Shown in pieces: positions 20,764 to 30,173 of a stretch of DNA of 30,173 nt. The DNA comes from Thoreauomyces humboldtii (taxonomy: Eukaryota > Chytridiomycota > Chytridiomycetes > Spizellomycetales > Powellomycetaceae), in NCBI GenBank assembly GCA_027596035.1, contig JADGJA010000211.1, forward strand, positions 1 to 30,173, given 5' to 3'. Position numbers and translations under genes: made by a program. The notes beneath the pieces were generated by a model. That model was given only the letters and a program-made list of their open reading frames with translations. It searched no databases and had not been told where the DNA came from. Within the stretch, counting starts at the first letter, position 1. Every line of letters begins with the position of its first letter.

Positions 20764-21636
20764 CTATGACTCTGCAGCAGGCGTCTCCCCGCCTCCCTCA
20801 CCTCCCTCGACGTCCTCGGTTTCCTCCTCGTCGTCAGAATCTGGAGGCATTCCTTCGGTGACCACGACGTCCGTCATGTCAGAAAACCTGGAGATTCCAG
20901 AAGGATCCACAACCCTGCACTGCCATGGGCAAGGCACATCCAAAAGATCATTCAAGGATCCGATGCATTCCCCGATTTTTTCGGTGTGAACGTTGCTCAA
21001 TGGAACGGTTCGAACGTGAGCGCCGAGTTCGAAGATTGCGTTCCCCACGTGATTGCTACGAAGAATATGTCAGGATTCTAAAGACAATGTTTGGACTGTC
21101 TCAAATAACATGTTTTCTTACTAAAGCGAATCTATCCGTTTCACACCGTTTCTTTGGATGGCAAACTCCATTTCAGGAACTTCGAGCGATCCATCTATCA
21201 AAAAATCGTTGTAAATCCATCTGTTCTAATGTGAATCTGCCCGTCGGTCAGCGAGTTACCCACATGGTGATTTCAAGAGGACTCTCCAGAGCTGTTCCCG
21301 GTTGGTCACTGTGAACGTGAGGACCCGGGGTTTCCATGCCTCCCGAGGTGGTTCTGGAGTAACTCGGAATCGAACATTTCCTTCCGCATCCAGCTGAGTC
21401 TCGACGTCCGGTAGAGTGTTGAGCAGATCCGTGAAGCTTCCACCGAGAGCGTCCTTAAATTCTTCTTCGTCCTCATATCCAAGGTCGTCGGCGAGGTACT
21501 GGGCGATCGGCGCTGCCGGGAGCCATTCGACATTCGTCAAAGTGTATGCCTTCTCGATCTCCTCTATGATTCGAGAAACCTCCTGGTGACCCAGGTTGAG
21601 TTTGACATCAGTCTCCTTGATGATGGGAGCGCCCAT
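20764..21636 (-). CDS. Conserved protein with ZPR1-like C-terminal domain, no zinc finger
   Basis: Model: complement of 21264-21636, 21122-21194 and 20764-21055; introns 69 and 66 nt; 245 aa. Residues 1 to about 108 are acidic and mostly helical (EEIEKAYTL ... LGYEDEEEFKDALGGSF); I do not recognise this half. Residues from about 110 resemble the beta/alpha domain that follows each zinc finger in ZPR1: REQLWRVLLKSP, then SLEVPEMEF, a helix RIDSLYNHVGNAIFELG, a helix SLNDLLD and the strand-turn VVDPSGIS. No C-x2-C pair is present. A small exon (21122-21194), found because the family pattern demanded it, uses donors GTGGGT and GTAAGA. ZPR1 is a chaperone for eEF1A, but extending that role here is only a guess. 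The C-terminus is a Glu/Gly-rich acidic tail. Confidence 0.6.
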
Positions 21637-21894
21637 AATAATTAAGTTGCTGTTGAAACAAAGAGCTGCAAGAGAGCAGCGAAGGAATGTGGATCTGGGA
21701 AGAAACGAGGACCTGCGCACCGAGAGCCGAGAGCCCCGAGAGGAAAGCTACAAACAGTCATCTTCCGACAGCTCCAGAGTGCAGGGCAGGCCCAATGCGC
21801 AATCAGGTTGGGTTTTCAAAGGATTTATACAAGGTGTTTACAAATGACGCAAAGAGCTATATACAGTGAGGTGCAAGAGAGAACGAGTTGCAAA

Positions 21895-22350
21895 CTACTT
21901 CTTCAGTGCAACGGACGAGCCGAAATCGGGCATGTCAAGCTTGGGACCGTCACTTTCCGACCGGTAAGCTGCTTGAGGGGGTTGCTGAGGGACTCCGTTT
22001 CCCGGGTAGAACAACGGGTAGCCTGGGGCAGGGGGCGGCGGAGCTCCGTTTAAGAAGCCCATCATAGGCTGGGGCGTGAGCCCCAATTCTTGCATCCTTA
22101 GTTCGTTGGCTCGGATCGCCCTCCGTCGACGCGCGACTAGGAAGCAGCCCAAGAAAGCAGACAAAAGGAAGACGGCTAGAAAGATGGCTCGTATAACTTG
22201 GTTGAAGGTGCGCTCCTCGCTGGTCTGTTGCGGGCGAACGATGACCACCGAGTCGGCGGGGATGGTCGCTTGCTGCGCTGACGCGACGGGGAGGAGCACG
22301 GCGGAAAGTGCGGCGAACAGTGTCAACGAGGAAGGTGTACGGACATGCAT
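21895..22350 (-). CDS. Small type I single-pass membrane protein, unknown function
   Basis: A single exon of 151 aa. The ATG at 22350 is chosen because it opens a good signal peptide (MHVRTPSS, hydrophobic core, cleavage near VASA/QQ). A short luminal or external part of about 24 residues follows, then a membrane helix (about residues 50-70: IRAIFLAVFLLSAFLGCFLVA) and a stop-transfer RRRR. The cytosolic tail is Pro/Gly/Tyr-rich (PPPPAPGYPLFYPG) and could bind SH3 or WW domains. I do not recognise a family. An upstream in-frame ATG at 22404 exists but would bury the signal peptide. Confidence 0.6.
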   Translation of the reverse strand: MHVRTPSSLTLFAALSAVLLPVASAQQATIPADSVVIVRPQQTSEERTFNQVIRAIFLAVFLLSAFLGCFLVARRRRAIRANELRMQELGLTPQPMMGFLNGAPPPPAPGYPLFYPGNGVPQQPPQAAYRSESDGPKLDMPDFGSSVALKK

Positions 22351-22625
22351 TTTCGAAGAGTTCGTATATGATCTGACTGAGGAAGCAGGAGCAACAGCTT
22401 GCATTAAAGAACCGAAATGTCACTGCTGCACTGCCAACTGCGGTGCGGGAGGAAGCTCGCGTGTAAATTCTGAAACGCGTTCCGGATCGTACACAGCCAC
22501 TCTTACGTTTCGCAATGACGTTGGCACCAGGATCGCCCCTTATCTATTACAGCGAGGTTCGCGACTATTATTTGATGACAGGGTGCGAATTCGCCACGAG
22601 ACAGTGGATAAGCATGCGAAGAGGA

Positions 22626-23686
22626 TCAGAAGATGTAGGCTCCGATGAGGAATGCCACAACCGCGATCCCGGCGCCAACGGTCATGGGAAGCCCCGTATG
22701 CGGCTGCTGCTGAAGGGCCAAAGAGCCCGCAGTGGAGGATGTGGGAGATGGCGGTCCGCCGCTGCTGACATCCCCACCGCGACGCTGTCTGACCAGAAGA
22801 AGCCGTTCGATTTCCGCCTTGTACCCGTCGCACGCTGCCTGGAGGGTACGTGTTTTCTCGCGAGCCTCGCGAAGCTCCTTTTCGATGGCTTGTGTAGACG
22901 CGCTCCCCAAGGCCGATGGCGTTGAGTCCAGCGCATCGTGTGCGGAACCGAAGGTGGACGTGTTTGCAGGGATGAGACCTGGGGCAGTAGCTGAAGATGT
23001 GGAGTTCTGAGACGCGTCGGAGAAAGCGGCGGCAGAGTGTTCCTGCCTAACGGGAGAATCCGCATTGTTGGAGATCGAACGCGCGGTTGAAGACGCAAGC
23101 GTGGCAGTTTCCGATGGTGCACTATTTGCGGGGGAGGTGGCTATCTCGGCTGGCAGGAAGATACACCGGAGCTTCTTTTCCATCAAAGGGATGCTGTTGT
23201 CCGCGGCTCCTCCCGCCTTGTGACGTTGCTCTGCCTGAGCCCAGAGTCCTGCCAGTCTCTGCGTGACCCCCGCCTCGTCTCCCGCGCCGAGAACCTCCTC
23301 GTCTGGGATCGCAATGCACTGCACCAGGAACTTGTCTTTCGAGATATGTCCAGCAGGAGGATCATCTTTCATCGCCTGCAAGAGGACCTGAACGTCGAGG
23401 CTCTGACCCCTTGGAACAACAGCGCTGTTGGGTCTGGCATCGGGAAAAACGGAGATGGACACATCAGCTTGCCCAATCCAGGTTTCCCGGTTATGATTCG
23501 CGGCACCTACCTCACGCAGTACTGCTTGGGGGCCGTTGTCTTGACCTTGAAGGCGATGGCGGACGAGTGGGTGTTTGTGACGGTGAGAGTGCGTTTGACG
23601 ACGGACGAAAAGGGTCGTTGGAAGGCCAGCTCCTTGTCTGGCGACAAGATGGCCAGGGACCCTCCTTTTGTGCTCGTGGAAGACAT
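22626..23686 (-). CDS. VAP / Scs2-type ER membrane protein with MSP domain
   Basis: Model: complement of 23511-23686 and 22626-23433; 77-nt intron; 327 aa. The splice rebuilds the VAP hallmark FKVKTTAPKQYCVRPN, with the intron inside the Arg codon before PN, followed by RGQSLDVQVLLQAMKDDP. The MSP domain covers about residues 10-125 and should bind FFAT-motif proteins. A long Ser/Ala/Thr-rich linker follows, then a coiled coil (EKELREAREKTRTLQ ... EIERLLL), and a C-terminal tail anchor (VGAGIAVVAFLIGAYIF). The domain order is that of VAPA/B and Scs2, which tether the ER to other membranes and recruit lipid-transfer proteins. The ATG at 23686 gives a normal MSP N-terminus; the longer frame upstream is a Leu/Phe-rich leader and is rejected. 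Confidence 0.9.
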
Positions 23687-24465
23687 GAAACGTCCAACGA
23701 AGAGAGGCGAAGAAGGAAGAAGAAGGAAGGACAAGAAGAAGGAAGGAAGGTAACAGAGAAACAGGGACACTGAGGAGATTGAAACGACGAACAGTCTGGG
23801 AGAGACGTCAGGTGCTGGAGATGTGCAGGGTGTGCAGGGTGAGAGAGACCCGTCAGAGACCCGTCAGACCCTCTGCTCTCCCTCTCTCTCTTGGACTCTC
23901 GCTCAGCGTCACACAGGGGAACACGTCCTTTCCACTCTGCGGTGGGTTTGCCGCACAGAGCAGAGCGAGGTCTCCCCAAGGTCTCACCTCATTTCAGCGG
24001 CTTGTCAATAGCGAACCCCGAGTCATCACACACACCGAACCTGTTCATCTTTGCCGAAAATAACAGCTTGAAAGTGTGTATCAGATCCTCTATCGTCAGA
24101 AGAGTCCATCGGGAAAGTGTTGACTGACATCGATTTTCATTTAGGAAGTCCGCTCTCGCACCCCAAACCCATACGGCATCTCCACCCAGCAGCGCCACCG
24201 ACATCTGACTCCTCTCCCATAGAGGTACGCGTACGTCTAGGGACCAGTCTGTATGAGTGATGCATGCGCGCAGAAGCTTGCGCCGGCATCTTTGTCTTGC
24301 AAAAAGACGGGGACGGACCACCGAGAGACGGCTGCACAGCGTTGCAAGAGGCAGCGGGGTCTTTACGAAGACTTACAGGATCACGCGCATTAAACCAGAC
24401 CTATCAGTAGTATCCGCTCAAACCTGCGACCCGCCTATTCGAGCTCTCTCAATAAGACCGCAGCC
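23687..24465. promoter_or_regulatory. Divergent promoter region between VAP and YPT1
   Basis: 779 bp between two divergent housekeeping genes. It contains a CT-rich tract at about 23868-23892, and a tandem copy of CCCGTCAGA near 23848-23868. No open frame here resembles a known family and I see no tRNA cloverleaf. Both promoters and 5'UTRs must lie here. Confidence 0.45.
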
Positions 24466-25482
24466 ATGAACCCAGAATAGTGAGTCTATTCACGACCAAA
24501 CCAACCTGGGAAGGTCCAAGCACATATGCTCACTGCTCTCCGTCTGGCGTTTCCCTAGTGACTACCTGTTCAAATTGCTCCTGATCGGCGACTCCGGTGT
24601 TGGAAAGTCGTGCCTGTTGCTCCGATTCGCGGTATGCGGACATGATCTGATTCTGGGTAATAGTGGTATCACGTGTACTGATCCGGTCGCATCTACTAGG
24701 ACGATACCTACACCGAAAGCTACATCAGCACCATCGGTGTTGACTTTGTAAGAAGACTCTGAAGTTTTGGGTCGAAAGTTTCCTTCCTTGACCGCTTGGA
24801 TCTTGCCTAATCCAGAAAATCCGAACGATTGAGCTTGAAGGAAAGACTGTCAAACTCCAGATTGTATGCGCGCTGATGGCTCTTGCAACTCTCCAGCCTG
24901 ATATTGATCATGATACGTATTCGTAGTGGGACACGGCCGGCCAGGAGCGCTTCCGTACGATTACGTCTAGCTACTACCGCGGAGCCCATGGCATCATCGT
25001 CGTGTACGATGTGACGGATCAGGATACTTTCAGCAATGTCAAGCAGTGGCTGCAGGAGATTGACCGGTACGCCTGCGAAGGCGTCAACAAGCTCCTCGTC
25101 GGAAACAAGAGCGATCTCACCACAAAGAAGGTCGTGGACTACAACGCGGCAAAGGTAGGTTTCAACGAAGCGGTTGACTCAAATGTGAAATGCTCATCCG
25201 GCACCATATCAGGAATTTTCGGACAACCTGCAGATTCCCTTCCTAGAGACCTCCGCTAAGAACGCCACGAATGTGGAGCAGGCTTTCCTGACGATGGCCA
25301 AACAGATCAAGGATAGGTACGTCTTCAAAACATATTCACATCAGCTATGATCGACCGCTGACGACTTGATGTGATGTTCGTACAGGATGGGCACCTCCGC
25401 TGCGGCGGCACCGAACAAGGGCAGCGTCAAGGTTGGCGCGGGCGCCCCCGTTCAGGCGGCAGCGTCCGGAGGGTGCTGCTGA
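24466..25482 (+). CDS. YPT1: Rab GTPase Ypt1/Rab1
   Basis: Model: exons 24466-24479, 24559-24631, 24700-24747, 24816-24863, 24927-25154, 25213-25316 and 25386-25482; 203 aa. All G-box motifs are intact: GDSGVGKS (15-22), effector region YISTIGVDF (37-45), WDTAGQ (62-67), NKSD (121-124) and ETSAK (149-153). The C-terminus GGCC carries two cysteines for geranylgeranylation. [16 protein letters not shown] and the effector sequence are those of Ypt1/Rab1, which controls ER-Golgi tethering and autophagy. The first exon is only 14 nt and ends inside the Tyr5 codon. Two adjacent exons are exactly 48 nt each. It is tail-to-tail with the DNA glycosylase gene. Confidence 0.95.
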
Positions 25483-25841
25483 TCCGTCTCGCGTATCCCA
25501 TCCTCCCTCCTCGCTCATTCTTCCGTTCGTGACGCCCATCCTCTCCCTTATTGTCTTTTCCGAGTCTCACAATAGAAACCGTATCCTTGTTGAAGCAAAA
25601 GTGCTTACTGCTATTTGGAAAGGTTGGCTACCCGGACTTCTCAGTTACGGGCCCATCGCGTTTAGCAGCGCATTGGCCTAAAAGGGTGCTCAAACTACGT
25701 AGGGTAGACGACGAACACACCCGTGCTACACTAGAAAGCGTCCCAAGCCGTGGTTTCAAGCAAGTCAACGCTCACGTCTACGGCGCGCTCCTTCTCAGGT
25801 CCGCTGCCGTATGCATGAAAAGAGAGAGCAATGCATGGTGT
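25483..25841. other. Convergent 3' region between YPT1 and the DNA glycosylase
   Basis: About 359 bp expected to contain both 3'UTRs and polyadenylation signals. I see no gene in it. Confidence 0.4.
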
Positions 25842-26780
25842 TCAGGTCTCGCTTTCGACCTTCACAAGCTCGGCAGCGGCCGAGCAACGTTCCTCGGATT
25901 TCGCAAGAGCAACGCATCTCGCCAGTTCTTTGAACGCTTGGACGCGATCTTCCCGTCCGACTCCGCGCACCCTCCCGCTAGTCGAAGGCATGGCGAACAC
26001 CCTGCTGCAGACGCCCTTTACTTGGTGCAAGCCGACGCGCACCTCTCCGGTCCGAATGCCAGCCAGGGTCCGAAAGACCCCGATCCCGACGCAGCAGACC
26101 ACCAACGGGTTCGACGCCGCGATCTTTGCCACCAGGGCGGGTAGGTTCGACGAGTAATCGAAGGAGGTCAACGTGTCGGTGCCGGGCGTGCATCGAGGGA
26201 TGATGTTGGTGAAACCCAGAGCGAAGCGCGAGGGACAGGATGTATCATCTGGCGGCGAAGTCGACTCAGAAAATCTCTCTCGAGAACACGAACTCGCACA
26301 CTCACGCGCACCTTTGCACGTGACCACCTCGCCGTTTGTCAATCCGCTGAGACTCAAACACGGCCAAAAGTGGTTGGTGGGTCCGGCGTAGTGTTGGCCT
26401 TTCGAAGAGGACTGCAGGCCCGGATTGATCCCGACGAAAAGGACGTCAAGACCGGGGGTTATGATGTCCGTCAACGGAGGGAAAAGGGCGGGGTCGAGGT
26501 GAGGTGAGGGGTCAGCTAGGGACACATTTGGGCGAGTATATGGTTTCAATGCCCTTTTCGCCGTCTTTGGCGGTGACAATGAGGAAGAGAGAAGAAGAGC
26601 GCTTCGTTGGCGAGTGTGGCAGTCTCTCGGTCGTAGTTTTCCTGGTACGGAACTGCTGGGTTGTGGGAAGGCGAACTTTGCCACGAGAGACCGAAAGACG
26701 GGGCCAGCGTTTGGATCGGCGTCAGGATCGTCAGAATTCAACGATGACTCGTTAGAGTCATCCCCGTTCACCGAACCCAT
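25842..26780 (-). CDS. Mug/TDG-family uracil/thymine DNA glycosylase
   Basis: The open frame gives 312 aa. The catalytic motif VGINPG (Asn at about residue 119) is followed by KGQHYAGPTNHFWPCL, the F/Y-A-G-P-x-N-x-FW signature of mismatch-specific uracil/thymine glycosylases (bacterial Mug, S. pombe Thp1, human TDG). LGFTNIIPR, VVCCVGIGVFR and the helix before the end also fit. The enzyme flips mismatched U or T (or damaged pyrimidines) out of DNA and cuts the N-glycosidic bond in base-excision repair. A segment at 26265-26327 looks like a 63-nt intron (GTGGTC...TCTGAG), a multiple of three without stops; its removal joins GLTNGE to STSPPDD and gives 291 aa, closer to family spacing. The N-terminal 75 residues are low-complexity and the start is uncertain. 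Confidence 0.8.
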   Translation of the reverse strand: MGSVNGDDSNESSLNSDDPDADPNAGPVFRSLVAKFAFPQPSSSVPGKLRPRDCHTRQRSALLLSSSLSPPKTAKRALKPYTRPNVSLADPSPHLDPALFPPLTDIITPGLDVLFVGINPGLQSSSKGQHYAGPTNHFWPCLSLSGLTNGEVVTCKGARECASSCSRERFSESTSPPDDTSCPSRFALGFTNIIPRCTPGTDTLTSFDYSSNLPALVAKIAASNPLVVCCVGIGVFRTLAGIRTGEVRVGLHQVKGVCSRVFAMPSTSGRVRGVGREDRVQAFKELARCVALAKSEERCSAAAELVKVESET

Positions 26781-27023
26781 CTCTTGGGAGACTCATTTCC
26801 AACTGCTTCGTACAGCGGTGCGCACGGGACGAATCGGGGACAGTCGCTATCGAAAGTAATTCAAACCGCTTTTTTCAAGGGCGGACGCCTGTGCGTTCGA
26901 GGGCAGCAGCCAACTTGGGTTTCTTTCTCGCTGAGACATACCAACGGCCCAGGGATTATGCAATGATGGAATTTATACAATTTGGTAAATGAACATGCCT
27001 ATAAACAAAAATAATGCGCAGGC

Positions 27024-29606
27024 TCATCCCCTCTGCGCGTAAGTTCCGTGGGTCGAGCCTCCTCCCAACCCTTGGTCCGGTCCGTTGTAAGCCTGCGGAT
27101 CTACCCACTGCTGCTGCTGCTGCTGCTGTTGCCGCGGTGTCCGTTGGAGCGGCACCTGCTTAACTTGCCGTGCGGCAGGCGGGCAGCAGCAGCACCTCAG
27201 GAACGAGTAAAGGATGCTGAGGATCAGCAATCCCGCGAGGATGATGATCGGGATAGCGATCTGCTTGTGGGATTGGATCCACCCTAAGGCTTGATTCACT
27301 GGAAACAGGTTGCGAGACGTCAGGATTTGTTCCAGAAACGAGACAAAGGATCATAACGAACTCACGTATTCCACTGGCTGAGCAACTGCCCGCCTCACAC
27401 ACGCCGTTGCTGTTGTACCCACAGGGTGTTCCGTCGATAAAGTAGCTCTGCAAGCTGACACATCCGGACGCGGAGGTGCAAAACAGCTGACACTCGGTTA
27501 TCTGATCCGAGCAGGCTCCAGTCAAGGCGAGCGATGCCGCCTGATTCTTGCACTGCTGATCGCGGCTGGTGCATTGACCGGACGCGCACTGCCCGTTCGT
27601 GGTCGCGTCGATGGCGCAGGTGACCTTGTCGGCGACAAATAGGTCCACTGGGCAGATCGAAGATGTGCCGTTACACGTCTGAAACGTGGAAAAGAAAGGA
27701 TCGTGAGTCTCTGACATTGCTCGAGTTCCCGCCTATTAGCCCAGCCCCAATGATACATACCTCTGTGATATCGCAAACTCCAGTCGCAGAACGGCAGACA
27801 GTTCCGTTTGACTTCAGTTGACAGCTTGAGCAGCACTCGTCGTTCTTGTCGGAACAGACTGCACCCGTTTTCAGCGTGCAGCCGGTCTGGCAGCAAGGAT
27901 CGGACGCACAGTCCGATGCTGTTCCGCAGTCACATTGCTCGGTTCCCTCGCGGATGCCGTTGCCGCATATCCCCGCCGTGAGAGTGGTCAACGTCCCAGG
28001 CTCTTGCAAACAGGTCCCAAGCTTGGGATACCCTCCGCAGATGGTTGTTATGGTGCATGGTGAGAAATCGTTGGTAGTGGCGCTGTCCGTCGGGTGCATA
28101 AGGAAGCGGCCGTCGCAGTTGCAGTTTGTGTCGGCACAAGGACAGCAGTTGCAGACGGTAGGATCGGTGCAGGGACATTGACCCGTGAGACCACTGCAGT
28201 CGTGGATGGCTCCAAAGTTATGTCCAATCTCGTGTGCCACGACTTTCCATTCCACGGTCACGGACGAGGACACGCCGGTGCCGCTGACGTATTGCGTTGT
28301 TCCGTTCGAGGCCTGTGTGCTGCTACTGGTGGTGCTGGATGCTTGCGCGCTGCTGCTCGTACTGCAGAGCGTCTTGAGCCACGCGACGCCGACCGAGGCA
28401 CCTGTGGGGCAGTTTGTCATCAGATGCCAGAGCCCCGCTTGGTCGGCGTCTTTCACTCCACGCCATTTAGAGAAGTCAGATAGCCGATCTGAGGCAGAAA
28501 GTCAGTTTAGCGGAGGACAGAAAGGAGAGAAGCTGCAATCCAACTCACCCGTAATCGTGTAGGCATCGCTACAATCCCGGTTCCACGTCAGAAGTGCGTC
28601 GTTAGGTGTACAGGTATCCTGCACCTGAACTTGGATCAACCCGAGCGAGATGTTAAAAGTGCGCTCGTAGACAGACGATGCGGTGTTCCAATTTTGGAGC
28701 ATCTGCGCAAGGGCGCCTTCCTTGCCGCCGTGCAGTTTCGTGTACGTGCAGTCAGCGGCAGCAGCCATGAAGAGAACTTTGCGCGAAGTTGGGCAGCCTG
28801 CGGGCGCGCGCCTGGACAACGAGGCCGCTTTCCGCTCGATCGTATCGGTGTGATTCATGATGGCAAGGCTCTGCTGCTCATAGTCGAACCCACATTCGGA
28901 GTGTTGTCCGACGAATCCAGGTTGGTCCCGTGCGGCCAGTTGGCTGAAGTCCGTCATCTCTGCCATGGCGGCCGTTTGATCTCGATCGAGCAGCAAGATC
29001 ATGCGTGATGACCGGTGGCGCTCGCTGCGGTAGGAAGAGCCCAGGACCTGCACGTCGATAGATCGCCGTGTCTTGTGGTAAACATCGATGTCCTTTACGT
29101 GATACATCTCTCCATCCGCCGTAAATGTGCCCTCGAAGACCCCTTTCGAGGCATCAAAGTACATGCGTGCCCATCCGACCTGTTTGAATATCTGTGCACT
29201 GTCCAGAGTGGTGCCTTCTGATCGAACAACGTGACCCTTGTAAAGGTTCCGAGCGAGTCGGTGAAGATCGATGGTGGCGATGTCCGCATCCGCGGACTCG
29301 GACTCCCCACCCACGAAAGTCGCTTCGCGATGGAGAACGTCGAGGTTCTGTTCCAGAGCCAGATCAAATGTTTGATTTATCGCCTGATGATTGCAGGTAC
29401 GGACGTGAGTATGTTTGCAAGGAGAGAAGACCGGTGTTGTTTCGTCTTACTCGAAACGAAAGGTTTATCGCAGACAAGGATCGCCTGCTGGTCTTGATGT
29501 TATCGACAAAATCGTAGAATCGGATGGGCGGCGTCGCCTGGCTATGGGCAATCACCAGATGACATAATGCCAGAACGAGCAGTGGAAGGAGTAGGTGCCC
29601 ATGCAT
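27024..29606 (-). CDS. ADAM-type metalloprotease (disintegrin and metalloprotease)
   Basis: Model: complement of 29451-29606, 28549-29383, 27761-28488, 27366-27678 and 27024-27298; 768 aa. A signal peptide (about 1-20) and a prodomain region are followed by an M12B metalloprotease domain. It has the zinc motif HEIGHNFGAIHD (His416, Glu417, His420, His426), and the Met-turn is at FLMHP (Met461). Between them sits a cysteine-rich insert (ten Cys within about 30 residues). A disintegrin domain begins at CGNGIREGTEQCDCG (about 505) and is followed by a cysteine-rich domain, one membrane helix (about 691-712), a CCCC palmitoylation-like motif and a cytosolic tail with eight Gln. This is a shedding protease of the plasma membrane or secretory path; fungal members are poorly studied. 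All junctions keep frame. Confidence 0.9.
27108..27128. repeat. (CTG)7 trinucleotide repeat coding for poly-Gln
   Basis: Seven CTG units on the + strand, read as CAG on the ADAM strand and followed upstream by one CAA. They encode most of the eight-glutamine run in the cytosolic tail. Such repeats change length easily between strains. Confidence 0.85.
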
Positions 29607-30173
29607 GGTTGATCCGGAGGATCGTGCTGGGAAGGCGGTTTGGGTTTAGCGGGAGAGGCGACGGGGGGTGGCGGGGTGAAGCTCTGCGCGCGCCGCTTGG
29701 ATCGCCAACAGCGATAGTGACCCAAAACTTCTTGTATAAGACTGGAAATGGAAACTTATGGATCAAGGTCGGGTGTCGCCGAACGTTGATGGACTGTTGA
29801 AATGTACAAGTGCCAAGAGGATTGACGACCAGGAAACTGTGTGTGAGAGCGAGAGGGACAGACAGAAGGGGAAACGAGAACAAAGAAGACGGGGGAACAA
29901 TGACCGCAATCGACCGCAACTTTCCAAAGATTCGTTCCATGGTATCGTTTCGGCCCCCCCCCCCAGGCCAGTTAATGGCGATCGCCAGGGCCAGGCTGGA
30001 AAGCAGCGACCGCTCACGGGTCCATCCATCCCTGGCCAGCACTGTTTGTGTGTCACTCACGGTTCACCCCGCAAGTACAAGGGGGGGGGGGGGGGGGAAG
30101 AGGAGATAAGGGGCCACCCCCGGAAAACCCCGCCCGCAGGGACGGGGGCGGAGGGGAACAACGCGAATTATGG
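29607..30173. other. Upstream region of ADAM gene and right edge of window
   Basis: 567 bp with no supported gene. It should hold the ADAM promoter and 5'UTR. It contains an 11-C run (29954-29964) and a 17-G run (30081-30097), after which the sequence becomes very G/C-rich up to the edge. Confidence 0.45.
30081..30097. repeat. Poly-G homopolymer, 17 nt
   Basis: Seventeen consecutive G residues close to the window edge, flanked by AAG-rich sequence and then a CCCCGG/GGGG-rich stretch. It could be real, but homopolymers this long near an edge are often assembly-sensitive. Confidence 0.8.

Noticed and set aside
23434..23470. Upstream acceptor in the VAP gene giving a WIGQADVSISVFPD segment
   Set aside because: It would insert residues inside the invariant CVRPN of the VAP family. 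The later acceptor at 23434 restores the motif exactly.
23687..24465. RNA gene or small ORF in the VAP-YPT1 gap
   Set aside because: I looked for tRNA-like arms with a GGTTCGA-type T-loop and for conserved small proteins and found none.
1..30173. Mobile element, CRISPR array, bacterial-type operon or secondary-metabolite cluster
   Set aside because: No transposase, reverse transcriptase, terminal repeats, regular spacers or backbone biosynthetic enzyme are visible. The repeats present are simple microsatellites and homopolymers.

Overview
The window is about 30 kb of gene-dense nuclear DNA from a fungus, most likely a basidiomycete. The evidence is short GT-AG introns of roughly 50-170 nt in nearly every gene, genes packed on both strands, and fungal families: a two-finger siderophore-type GATA factor, profilin, Ypt1, SVF1, phospholipase B, a fungal ADAM and a VPS62 protein. 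I see no ribosomal or tRNA gene, transposon or CRISPR array. I cannot name the genus. All splice models were built by hand from ORFs, splice consensus and family expectation. Their exon lengths all sum to whole codons.

Layout, left to right. 228-2376 (+) two-finger GATA factor. 2740-4021 (-) membrane protein with a cytoplasmic SH3 domain. 4526-10217 (+) focadhesin/RST1-like HEAT-repeat protein, about 1,831 aa. 10288-12044 (-) a gene whose single open frame joins TMEM18 to NUS1 (cis-prenyltransferase subunit). 12289-13979 (-) MFS monocarboxylate-transporter-like protein. 14294-15660 (-) SVF1. 15953-16571 (+) profilin. 16720-18511 (-) secreted phospholipase B. 19018-20541 (-) VPS62-like protein. 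20764-21636 (-) zinc-finger-less ZPR1-domain-like protein. 21895-22350 (-) small single-pass membrane protein. 22626-23686 (-) VAP/Scs2. 24466-25482 (+) Ypt1/Rab1. 25842-26780 (-) Mug/TDG-type DNA glycosylase. 27024-29606 (-) ADAM metalloprotease. The last 570 bp are non-coding and hold long homopolymers.

This is an ordinary eukaryotic neighbourhood, not an operon. Several products act at ER, Golgi or vacuole membranes or in lipid metabolism (NUS1 in dolichol synthesis, SVF1 with ceramide, VAP at ER contact sites, Ypt1 in ER-Golgi traffic, phospholipase B, VPS62). I read that as coincidence rather than a cluster.

The most unusual item is the TMEM18-NUS1 fusion, where one uninterrupted frame across a single exon carries the end of TMEM18 and the start of NUS1. 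Next are the SreA-like GATA factor without the usual cysteine-rich iron-sensing segment, the ZPR1-like protein without a zinc finger, and several micro-exons and frame-neutral introns that automatic gene callers would miss or mis-join.
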